In this document: one piece after another, positions 14,476 to 22,102 of the stretch
Position numbering within the stretch: position 1 is the first letter of the stretch
How the letters are laid out: each line of letters opens with the position of its first letter
Source of the DNA: Paenibacillus_S vulneris
GTDB taxonomy: Bacteria > Bacillota > Bacilli > Paenibacillales > NBRC-103111
NCBI RefSeq assembly: GCF_039543185.1
Contig: NZ_BAABJG010000002.1
Coordinates: 1-64,000, forward strand
Length of the DNA stretch: 64,000 bases
Direction: 5' to 3'
Notes under the pieces: model-generated
Databases searched by the model: none
What the model saw: only the letters and a program-made list of their open reading frames with translations
Told to the model about the DNA's origin: nothing
Position numbers and translations under genes: made by a program

Positions 14476-14556
14476 TTAGTGGTTATTAGCCCAAGCAAGC
14501 ACGCTGCCTACTAATGTTAGCACAATTGCTAGATGAAAAAGTTTATTAGACAACAT
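14476..14556 (-). CDS. 26-residue membrane peptide
   Basis: A tiny reading frame, MLSNKLFHLAIVLTLVGSVL followed by AWANNH, with GAGGTGATT upstream of its ATG. Nearly the whole peptide is one hydrophobic helix with a basic start, so it is a membrane peptide or a short signal-peptide-like product. It is first in the leftward group of micro-genes. Peptides of this size can be toxins, modulators or spurious, so confidence is moderate. Confidence 0.5.
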   Translation of the reverse strand: MLSNKLFHLAIVLTLVGSVLAWANNH

Positions 14557-14618
14557 TATAATCACCTCGCACTTATAGTATCAAAATGGGAGTCTTTTGA
14601 AAATAAGGAAGTGAAGAT

Positions 14619-16979
14619 ATGCACGACATCGAGCTGGATATTAGCTTCGGCAAGCACCGGGCCGACACGAATTGGAAGCCTGAATATTTGACCTGGGAAG
14701 AGTTCGTTGACCGGCTGCGAAAGGTGCGGCGGACAGCCGAAACGATGGCTCAGTATGACGCGATGCCTGTTGCCGGCAAAGGGAAGGTCAAGGACGGTCC
14801 TGCATTCGTTGGTGGGCTTGTCCGAGGCGGACGGCGTAAGAAGGAGAATGTTGATACCCGCAGCTTGATCACCTTGGACGTAGATCGGGGCGACGCTGAT
14901 TTCCTATTTACCGTCGAGCTTGTTCTGGGTGGCTGCGCTTTTGTCATTTACTCAACGCACAGTTACAGGCCTCAAAAGCCGAAATATCGGCTGATTGTGC
15001 CCACCGATCGGTCCATGAACCCCGATGAGTATGCAGCTGTGAGCCGGAAGCTGGCGGAGCAGGTCGGGATGCAGTACTTCGACAAGACGACGTTCGATGT
15101 CCACCGCCTCATGTACTTGCCGAGCTGCAGCAAGGACGCGGAGCCGGTGCTGGAAGTCTACGAAGGCGATCCGCTCGGTGTGGACAGTGTGCTTGCTGAG
15201 TATGAGGATTGGCAGGACGTCATGCAGTGGCCCCGGCATGCTGACGACAAAGGCGAGCCTGTGCTTACTGGGAAGAAGGCGCAGGATCCGCGAGAGAAGC
15301 ATGGGACGATAGGTTTGTTCTGCCGGGCATACACCATCGAGGAGGGTATCGATACCTTCCTGAGTGATATCTACGTCCCAGGGACGATGCCTAACCGTTA
15401 CACCTATACCGGGGGCACTAGCGGAAACGGGCTCGAGATATATCCGGATCAGGACCTTGCTTATTCGCATCAAGACAGTGACCCAATTGCAGACGGCCGG
15501 ACGTACAACCTGTTCGACCTGGTCCGTGTTCATAAATTTGGCCATCTGGACGATCACGTCAAAGAGTTCACCCCGGACGCCAAAAAGCCGAGTCATGTGG
15601 CGATGGAGCACTTTGCTGCATCACGGCCAGAGGTTAAAAAGCTTGCCATGGTTGAACGGCAGGCGGATTTTGCGGAGATGGCCGAAGCGTTTGACGATGA
15701 GGAGGACCCTGAGCCAGAGAGTGATGGCTGGCAGGAGAAGCTTGAGCTCCATCATAAGAGCGGCGCCGTGCTGCCAACTGCCGGCAATGTGGAGCTGATC
15801 CTGGAACACGGCGTATGGCGCGGTGTGCTCGCATACGATGCGTTTGGGAATACGGAGGTCATCCGGAGGACGCTGCCATGGCGTGAACGGGAGAGGCCGG
15901 GGCGCAGTTATGAGCCATGGCTCGGTGCCGATGATAAACGCCTGCAGCACTGGTTTGCAAAGGTTCACGGCATCAATTCAGCAAAGACCATTCAGAATGC
16001 CTTCACGGAGGTAGTTCATCGAAACACGTTTCATCCGATTAAGGCGTTTGTCGAGAGTACTGAATGGGACGGCGTGCAGCGAGCTGAGAGCCTATTTATC
16101 GACTACCTGGGCGCGATGGATTCTTTCTATACACGTCAGGCGACACGGAAGATGCTGCTGGCAGCCGTCGCCCGGCTGTATCAGCCAGGCTGCAAATTTG
16201 ATCAGATGCTGGTCCTTGTTGGACCGCAGGGGGCCGGGAAGAGCTCACTGCTTGCAAAGCTTGGTCGTGAATGGTTTTCAGATTCGCTGCGAACGTTTGA
16301 GAATAAAGAGGCCGGGGAGCATCTGCAGAGCGGCTGGATATTCGAGATCGGGGAGCTTTCAGCTATGAAGAAGACGGAGGTCGAAGAGGTCAAGGCGTTC
16401 TTGTCCAAGACCGAGGACCGCTACCGGGTGGCATATGACCGGCAGGTCTCGGAGTTTCCGCGGAAGTGCGTTTTCTTCGGAACGACGAATACTAAGGAGT
16501 TTTTGAGGGACGCCACCGGAAACCGCCGCTTTTGGCCAATAGAGGTTATGCCGGAACGAGCGAAGCTAAGTCACTGGGACCATCTTAATGAATCGGTTGT
16601 GCGGCAAATCTGGGCCGAGGTTTTGTGCTGGTTTAGGGCGGGGGAAACCTTGGAGCTGGATCGCAAGGCACGGGAAGCAGCGGAGCAGCAACAAGCTGCA
16701 CATATGGAGAGCGACCCGCGGGAAGGCTTGATCATGGAATGGCTTGAAACGCCTATAGAGGATGAATGGGCAGATGAGCAGGATGAGCAGCTGCGGCAGC
16801 GGGTCTGTGCGGCCCAGATATGGACCGAATGCCTTGGCAAGAAGAAGGGCGACATGCGGACCTGGGAGGCTAAGGAAATTACGGATATTTTGCGTCGCAT
16901 CCCGGGGTGGGTAGAGAGAAAGGGCAAGGCTAGGGTGGCGGAATACGGTGTCCAAAAGGTATTTGAAAGGTTGAAGTAA
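14619..16979 (+). CDS. VapE/VirE-type primase-helicase
   Basis: A 786-residue replication protein. The N-terminal part (to about 180) looks like a prim-pol type primase region with DTRSLITLDVDRGDADF and YRLIVPTDRSM. The C-terminal part is the virulence-associated E superfamily 3-like helicase, with Walker A VGPQGAGKSS at about 533-542, Walker B region FEIGELSAM and the conserved FFGTTNTKEFLRDATGNRRFWPIEV. Such proteins open and prime origins of Firmicute phages and satellites. The iteron-like array immediately downstream (16983-17215) may be its origin. It starts at ATG 14619 with AAGGAAGTGA upstream. Confidence 0.92.
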   Translation: MHDIELDISFGKHRADTNWKPEYLTWEEFVDRLRKVRRTAETMAQYDAMPVAGKGKVKDGPAFVGGLVRGGRRKKENVDTRSLITLDVDRGDADFLFTVELVLGGCAFVIYSTHSYRPQKPKYRLIVPTDRSMNPDEYAAVSRKLAEQVGMQYFDKTTFDVHRLMYLPSCSKDAEPVLEVYEGDPLGVDSVLAEYEDWQDVMQWPRHADDKGEPVLTGKKAQDPREKHGTIGLFCRAYTIEEGIDTFLSDIYVPGTMPNRYTYTGGTSGNGLEIYPDQDLAYSHQDSDPIADGRTYNLFDLVRVHKFGHLDDHVKEFTPDAKKPSHVAMEHFAASRPEVKKLAMVERQADFAEMAEAFDDEEDPEPESDGWQEKLELHHKSGAVLPTAGNVELILEHGVWRGVLAYDAFGNTEVIRRTLPWRERERPGRSYEPWLGADDKRLQHWFAKVHGINSAKTIQNAFTEVVHRNTFHPIKAFVESTEWDGVQRAESLFIDYLGAMDSFYTRQATRKMLLAAVARLYQPGCKFDQMLVLVGPQGAGKSSLLAKLGREWFSDSLRTFENKEAGEHLQSGWIFEIGELSAMKKTEVEEVKAFLSKTEDRYRVAYDRQVSEFPRKCVFFGTTNTKEFLRDATGNRRFWPIEVMPERAKLSHWDHLNESVVRQIWAEVLCWFRAGETLELDRKAREAAEQQQAAHMESDPREGLIMEWLETPIEDEWADEQDEQLRQRVCAAQIWTECLGKKKGDMRTWEAKEITDILRRIPGWVERKGKARVAEYGVQKVFERLK

Positions 16980-16982
16980 GGT

Positions 16983-17215
16983 GTTGCCGACCCGTTGCCG
17001 ATGTTGCCGTAAAGTGTTGCCGATGTTGCCGACCGTTGCCGAGCCACGGCAACATAAAAAGCCAATTATACCAAGGGATTAAGGCCTATGTTGCCAATGT
17101 TGCCGTTAATTCCTTAGTAGTAGTAGTAATAATAATTAACCTATATATGGGTAACGGTAATATAGGTTAAATAGCGTTCCTAGCAGTACGTGCGTGAGAG
17201 AGGAACAACGGCAAC
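16983..17215. repeat. GTTGCCG iteron-like array, candidate phage replication origin
   Basis: Between the primase-helicase and the VRR-NUC gene there is a non-coding array of GTTGCC(G): eight direct copies starting at 16983, 16994, 17003, 17016, 17025, 17035, 17090 and 17099, and inverted CGGCAAC at 17047 and 17209. An AT-rich stretch with TAG/TAA triplets (17111-17140) and a 9-bp inverted repeat AACCTATAT/ATATAGGTT (17138-17168) follow. Iterons plus an AT-rich unwinding zone beside an initiator-helicase gene suggest an origin. This is inferred. Confidence 0.65.
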
Positions 17216-17234
17216 ATAGAGAAAGGAGTTTAAT

Positions 17235-17522
17235 ATGCGAGAATCTACACTGGAACGACGTCTGGTCCGGGAAGTCAAAGCAATTGGCGGTCTGGCGTTG
17301 AAATGGGTCTCTCCTGGAAACCGGGGTGTGCCTGACCGACTTGTCATCCTTCCTCGTGGCCGGACGCTGTATGTCGAGATGAAGGCACCGGGAAAACCAC
17401 TACAGCCTTTGCAAGAAAAATGGGCCCATTCCCTTCAGGGGTTAGGGCATCAAGTATATAAAATCGATTCAAACGATGATATAGATCGTTTTATTGCCGA
17501 GGTGAGCAAGAGTGGATTATAA
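17235..17522 (+). CDS. VRR-NUC domain nuclease
   Basis: A 95-residue stand-alone VRR-NUC protein, a branch of the PD-(D/E)XK nucleases that in phages is thought to act on branched DNA. Active-site residues are visible in RGVPDRLVILPRGRTLYVEMKAPGKPLQPLQ: the D of PDR and the E-x-K of VEMK. The ATG has AAAGGAG upstream. It overlaps the SNF2-type helicase gene by 11 bases, an arrangement frequent in Firmicute phages, so the two probably work together in recombination or replication-fork processing. Confidence 0.9.
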   Translation: MRESTLERRLVREVKAIGGLALKWVSPGNRGVPDRLVILPRGRTLYVEMKAPGKPLQPLQEKWAHSLQGLGHQVYKIDSNDDIDRFIAEVSKSGL

Positions 17523-18891
17523 GCCGCACCAATATCAGGAATACGCGACGGAGCGGATCCTGGATACGAATTTCATAGCCCTCTTGCTAGAAATGGGTTT
17601 GGGCAAAACAGTATCAACTCTGACGGCTATCGACAAATTGCTGAACGACTACTTTGACGCCCAGCGGGTGCTGGTCATCGCCCCGCTGCGGGTGGCAGAT
17701 GATACTTGGGCTCGAGAGGTTGAGAAATGGGATCACCTGCAGCATTTACGGATATCGAAAGTGCTGGGAAGTGTGGACGTCCGGCGAAAGGCACTGAAGG
17801 CTGACGCCGACATCTATATCATTAACCGGGAGAACGTTGAATGGCTGGTGGGGGAGTATGGTAGCAAGTGGCCTTTTGACACTGTCGTTATCGACGAGCT
17901 GAGCAGCTTTAAAAACCCACAAGCAAAACGGTTCCGGGCACTTCGGAGAGTAAGGCCGATGATGAAACGGGTGATCGGTTTGACCGGCACGCCGGCGCCG
18001 AACAGTCTTATGGACCTTTGGCCGCAAATCTACCTCCTGGATCAAGGTGAACGGCTGGGAAAAACAATAACTGGCTTCCGGGATCGATACTTTAATCCAG
18101 GGGCTCGAAGTGGACATGTCGTTTACGAGTGGAAAGAGAAAAAAGAGGCTGAGGAGCGAATTTACGAGGCGATTAGTGATATTGCCGTGAGCATGAAAGC
18201 AGAGGATTGGCTCGAGCTGCCTGAACGGATTGATCGTTCTATTGCCATTAGGCTAACGCCTCAGGCCCAGCAGCTGTACAAAAAGCTTGAAAGGGACTTG
18301 CTTCTGCCTTATGCAGATGCGGACGTTGTAGCTAATACTGTAGCGGTATTGTCTAATAAGCTGCTACAAATGGCATCCGGAGCTGTCTATGACGAGGAGC
18401 GAGGAGTCAAGGAAATTCATGAAGCTAAGCTGGATGCGTTGGAGGATATCATTGAGGCGGCACAAGGGAAGCCAGTTATGGTGTTTTATAATTTCAAGCA
18501 TTCCTTGGAGCGGATCCAGAAACGATTCCCACAAGCACGTATCCTGCGAAAAGGTAGAGACGGGAACGAGGACATCCGGGCATGGAACAATGACGAAATA
18601 CCGCTTCTGTTGCTGCATCCGAAAAGCGCCGGTCATGGACTTAATCTTCAGGAGTCGAGCTGCCAAACGGTTGTATGGTACGACCAGATCTGGAGCCTTG
18701 AGGAGGACCAACAGGCGAATGCCCGGGTTCATCGGCAGGGGCAGACACGACGGATTGTTGTCATGCGGCTTGTGGCCGAGGGTACCATGGATGAGGAGGC
18801 AGTGGCGGCGCTAGAGCGGAAAGCGGCTGGACAGGATGCGCTGATGGATGCGGTGAAAGCCCGGATAGAGAAAGTGAGGAGATCATCATGA
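17512..18891 (+). CDS. SNF2-family DNA helicase/translocase
   Basis: A 459-residue superfamily 2 enzyme with both RecA-like lobes: Q/motif I region YKPHQYQEYATERI and LLEMGLGKTVSTLTA (Walker A about 25-38), motif II VIDELSSFKN, motif III GLTGTPAPNSL, and motif VI NARVHRQGQTRRIVVM near the C-terminus. It is the minimal phage SNF2 type without extra domains. It starts at GTG 17512 inside the end of the VRR-NUC gene. It probably remodels replication forks or recombination intermediates together with that nuclease. Confidence 0.92.
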   Translation: MDYKPHQYQEYATERILDTNFIALLLEMGLGKTVSTLTAIDKLLNDYFDAQRVLVIAPLRVADDTWAREVEKWDHLQHLRISKVLGSVDVRRKALKADADIYIINRENVEWLVGEYGSKWPFDTVVIDELSSFKNPQAKRFRALRRVRPMMKRVIGLTGTPAPNSLMDLWPQIYLLDQGERLGKTITGFRDRYFNPGARSGHVVYEWKEKKEAEERIYEAISDIAVSMKAEDWLELPERIDRSIAIRLTPQAQQLYKKLERDLLLPYADADVVANTVAVLSNKLLQMASGAVYDEERGVKEIHEAKLDALEDIIEAAQGKPVMVFYNFKHSLERIQKRFPQARILRKGRDGNEDIRAWNNDEIPLLLLHPKSAGHGLNLQESSCQTVVWYDQIWSLEEDQQANARVHRQGQTRRIVVMRLVAEGTMDEEAVAALERKAAGQDALMDAVKARIEKVRRSS

Positions 18892-19154
18892 ATCCAATTT
18901 TCAAACGTAAATTGCGGCAGTTCATGCAAAGAACCACAGACGAAAAGTTTTGGGACACGATGAACTTTATTCATAACCAGGCCTACCAGTTAGGACGGAA
19001 GCATGCAAGAGAAGCAATAGAGTGTCATCCGAAGATCAGTAAGCGAATGGCTGAAGAGGTCGATGCTAAAGCGGATGAAATTCGCGAGACCTGGGATGGC
19101 CTTCATGAAGTATCCGTTGATCTAACCGATATTTCTACCTTGGAAAAGCATTGA
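18888..19154 (+). CDS. phage protein, unknown
   Basis: An 88-residue charged helical protein (MNPIFKRKLRQFMQRTTDEK onward, later AEEVDAKADEIRETWDGLHE) whose ATG overlaps the helicase stop (ATGA). It has no recognisable domain. Its position, coupled to the helicase and before the late regulator, suggests a minor early-middle gene. Confidence 0.66.
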   Translation: MNPIFKRKLRQFMQRTTDEKFWDTMNFIHNQAYQLGRKHAREAIECHPKISKRMAEEVDAKADEIRETWDGLHEVSVDLTDISTLEKH

Positions 19155-19173
19155 GCAGCAGGAGGTGCATCAT

Positions 19174-19650
19174 GTGGAAATGTGGACTGAGGGACTGATT
19201 AAACAATATTCGAACAGCATGAGGGAGCTGGAGAAGTATCGCGACACACTTGATGAGGATGACTTAGAGCAGCAAAACGAACATAAAGTGGTCGAAGAAA
19301 TGATTTCCGACATGCGTTTCGCTATCGAATGGATGCGGAAAGGCCGGCGGCCATATGCACGCAGAGGTGTTGATATCAAGGACGCTTATAGCCGATCGAT
19401 CTTGATGGATATGGATCTGCTGCCGAAGGAGGAGCCGGAGCCTGAGAGAGAACTGTCTGTAACCCTGGAGGAGAAAAAGGCTTTGGTTAATATCATGTTG
19501 AAGCTCTCACCCCGGGAACGCCAATGTTACCTGCTGCATATGGCTCAGGGGCTGAGTTTAACAGAGATCGCTAAAGAATTGAAGCTGAAAAAGCGATCCG
19601 TTCAAGATTACGTAGACAGGGCCAAATCCAAGGTGGCACAAGCGATTTGA
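19174..19650 (+). CDS. sigma-70 region 4-like phage late regulator
   Basis: A 158-residue protein with a coiled N-terminal half (about 5-65) and a C-terminal sigma region 4-type helix-turn-helix (LSPRERQCYLLHMAQGLSLTEIAKELKLKKRSVQDYVDRAKSKVA, about 110-155). Proteins of this type, such as ArpU and Xpf, stand immediately before the terminase genes and switch on late transcription in Firmicute phages. AGGAGG ends eight bases before GTG 19174, which is preferred over GTG 19165 lying inside that ribosome site. The repeat-rich gap that follows is its likely target. Confidence 0.85.
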   Translation: MEMWTEGLIKQYSNSMRELEKYRDTLDEDDLEQQNEHKVVEEMISDMRFAIEWMRKGRRPYARRGVDIKDAYSRSILMDMDLLPKEEPEPERELSVTLEEKKALVNIMLKLSPRERQCYLLHMAQGLSLTEIAKELKLKKRSVQDYVDRAKSKVAQAI

Positions 19651-19656
19651 GCGTTC

Positions 19657-20040
19657 TTGCCGTACGATTGCCGTACGAAATGGCAGTATATATAGGGGAG
19701 TAAATTTCGACTCCGGTAGCGGTGGATACCGCAACCAATGAAACCGGTTATTGATCGATTCGGCCTGTGGCGCTTGCTGCAGGCTTTCCCTTTGCATAAA
19801 CGATGTATAATTTATCAGAAAATGTGTTTACAATCGCAAACAACGTAAAAATCGCTTTTTACAGAAATGGCGTATTTATGCGGTTTTCGAGGTATATGCA
19901 TAAATGATGAATAAATGCTTGATTAATAAATAGCTTGAAAATGGCTTAATGGTGCGGCTTTCAGCACGGCGACTGAAAAGTACATATTCATAAAATAAGG
20001 GATTTTGTACATAAGTCTTTGCATAAATGATGCATAGACT
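19657..20040 (+). promoter_or_regulatory. repeat-rich late control or packaging region before terminase
   Basis: This 400-bp gap has no gene. It holds a perfect tandem 11-bp repeat TTGCCGTACGA (19657-19678), then three copies of GCATAAAYGATG at 19794-19805, 19898-19909 and 20021-20032, the last two as GCATAAATGATG, in AT-rich surroundings. The repeats could be binding sites for the late regulator, or pac/cos sequences recognised by the small terminase subunit encoded next. I cannot tell which from sequence alone. Confidence 0.6.
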
Positions 20041-20064
20041 TATTCCGGAGGTGGGTGATATGTA

Positions 20065-20814
20065 GTGGCTAGGGAACGTAGTCCAGCGCGTGAGACAGCG
20101 GAGAAAATGTATATCGATAGTGGCGGCAGCATGAAGCTAAGAGACATCGCCTCCGAGCTTGGTCTAGGTGATACCCAGATCCGGAAATGGAAAAGCATTG
20201 ATCGATGGGACGATAAGCTTACAGGTAACGTTACCGTTGCTGGCAATAGTAACGTTACCAATCCGCCGAAGAAACGTGGCGCTCCCCTTGGCAGTAAAAA
20301 CGCTTTGGGTAATCGAGGCGGCAAAGGCGGGCCGCCAAAGAATAGCAATGCTGTAAAACACGGCTTCTTTCAAAGATATTTCCCTCCAGAAACAGTCGAG
20401 ATCATGGAGCAGATCGAAACAAGCTCCCCGCTGGACATTCTCTGGGATAACATAGTGATTCAATATACGGCAATCATACGGGCCCAGCAAATTATGTACG
20501 TCCGGGACCAGGACGATAAGACGACGACAAAGATTGAAGAGAAATCGGGCAATGTCATCGGAGAGCGCTGGGAAGTGCAGCAGGCTTGGGACAAACAGTC
20601 TAACTTCCTGCAGGCTCAGAGCCGGGCAATGACGACGCTGCAGGGCCTGATCAAGCAATATGATGAGCTGCTGAAAACAGATCTAGCCACGAAGGAGCAA
20701 AAACTTCGTATCGCCAAGATCAAAGGCGAGGTTGCCCTGCTGGATCAGAAGGCTAATAAAGACGACAATAAGCCGATCGAGATCCGCATTGTCCGAAAAG
20801 GTGAGCGGCCATGA
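20065..20814 (+). CDS. xtmA: terminase small subunit, PBSX XtmA-like
   Basis: A 249-residue terminase small subunit that recognises phage DNA for packaging. The N-terminal helix-turn-helix (SGGSMKLRDIASELGLGDTQIRKWKSIDRWD, about 18-50) is followed by a basic linker RGAPLGSKNALGNRGGKGGPPKNSNAVKHG and a helical C-terminal oligomerisation region, as in PBSX XtmA. It starts at GTG 20065 behind GGAGGTGGG and overlaps the large subunit by four bases. The repeats upstream may hold its recognition site. Confidence 0.9.
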   Translation: MARERSPARETAEKMYIDSGGSMKLRDIASELGLGDTQIRKWKSIDRWDDKLTGNVTVAGNSNVTNPPKKRGAPLGSKNALGNRGGKGGPPKNSNAVKHGFFQRYFPPETVEIMEQIETSSPLDILWDNIVIQYTAIIRAQQIMYVRDQDDKTTTKIEEKSGNVIGERWEVQQAWDKQSNFLQAQSRAMTTLQGLIKQYDELLKTDLATKEQKLRIAKIKGEVALLDQKANKDDNKPIEIRIVRKGERP

Positions 20815-22085
20815 TCGAAAAAGAGGTAAACCCGCATTTCGAAGATTTTTTGTTCGACTGGAATCAAAAATTTTATTTCCTGGTAGGCGGTTACGGTTCC
20901 TCTAAAAGTTATCATGTTGGTCTGAAGCTCATCCTCAAGCTGCTGGAGGAAAAGCGGACAGCACTTGTCGTCCGGGAGGTATATGACACCCACCGAGATT
21001 CGACATACTCGCTCTTGGAAGAGATCATCATTGATTTAGGGCTTGAAGGCGTTGTACGGCCCGTTACATCCCCGATTCAGATTCGGTTCCCTAACGGCTC
21101 GAAGATTATTTTCAAAGGGATGGATAAGCCGGCTAAACTCAAGTCGATCAACAATGTATCGATCATTTGGGTGGAAGAGTGTTCAGAGGTAAAGTATGAA
21201 GGGTTCAAGGAGCTCCTGGGGCGCCTACGACATCCGACACTACAGCTGCATATGCTACTGTCCACGAACCCAGTAGGAGAGGACAATTGGACGTTTAAAC
21301 ATTTCTTCAAGGACGAATTGAATAAGCGTTTTATTTTGGATGACGAGGAATTGTATAGAAATCGGACCATGGTTGTAGGTGACACCTATTATCACCATTC
21401 TTTGGCCGATGACAATTTATTCCTTCCTGAGAGTTACATCAAGCAGCTTGAAGAAATGAAAGAATATGACCCTGACCTTTACCGGATTGCGCGGAAAGGT
21501 CGTTTTGGCGTGAACGGGGTTAAGGTGCTGCCACAGTTTGTAGAGTGGCCTCATGCCGATGTGATGGAGGCAATAGGACGGATCCGCAAGCCGATTAGGC
21601 GAGCAGGCATGGACTTTGGGTTTGAGGAATCCTACAATGCGCTGCTACGGCTGGCAGTCGATCATGATGCCAAAATCCTATACATCCATTGGGAGTATTA
21701 CAAAAACAAGATGACCGATGACAGGACGGCAGAAGAAATTACGGAGTTTAAGGATACAGGCGAGCTGATCCGAGCGGATAGTGCAGAGCCGAAGACGATC
21801 AAATACTTCCGGCAAAAAGGATTCAATATGCGTCCAGCCAAAAAGTTCCAGGGTTCGCGCCTCCAATATACCAAGAAAGTGAAGCGGTTTAAGAAGATCA
21901 TTTGCTCTGACCGCTGCTTGAATACAATTCGTGAACTGAAGAATTTGACATACAAGACGGATAAGCTGGGGAACATCATCCCTGATGAATTCAGCTTGGA
22001 TCCACATACGTTCTCGGCTATTTGGTATGCCTTGGACGATTATGAGGTGTCTGATCTGAAAGGTGGAGCGATTTCATTTGAGTGA
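20811..22085 (+). CDS. xtmB: terminase large subunit, PBSX XtmB-like
   Basis: A 424-residue packaging ATPase-nuclease. The N-terminal ATPase shows the adapted Walker A GGYGSSKSYH (about 27-36), Walker B IIWVEECSEV (about 116-125) and the coupling motif LLSTNP. The C-terminal nuclease has AGMDFGFEESYNALLRLAVD and the acidic ending FSLDPHTFSAIWYALDDYEV. This is the PBSX/SPP1 terminase class. It overlaps the small subunit at its start and the portal gene region at its end. Confidence 0.94.
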   Translation: MIEKEVNPHFEDFLFDWNQKFYFLVGGYGSSKSYHVGLKLILKLLEEKRTALVVREVYDTHRDSTYSLLEEIIIDLGLEGVVRPVTSPIQIRFPNGSKIIFKGMDKPAKLKSINNVSIIWVEECSEVKYEGFKELLGRLRHPTLQLHMLLSTNPVGEDNWTFKHFFKDELNKRFILDDEELYRNRTMVVGDTYYHHSLADDNLFLPESYIKQLEEMKEYDPDLYRIARKGRFGVNGVKVLPQFVEWPHADVMEAIGRIRKPIRRAGMDFGFEESYNALLRLAVDHDAKILYIHWEYYKNKMTDDRTAEEITEFKDTGELIRADSAEPKTIKYFRQKGFNMRPAKKFQGSRLQYTKKVKRFKKIICSDRCLNTIRELKNLTYKTDKLGNIIPDEFSLDPHTFSAIWYALDDYEVSDLKGGAISFE

Positions 22086-22102
22086 GGAAGGAGGGTACGA
22101 TA

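Noticed and set aside
16983..17215. CRISPR-like array
   Set aside because: The repeats are only 7 bp, irregularly spaced at 9 to 50 bp, partly inverted, and no cas genes are present. Iterons explain it better.
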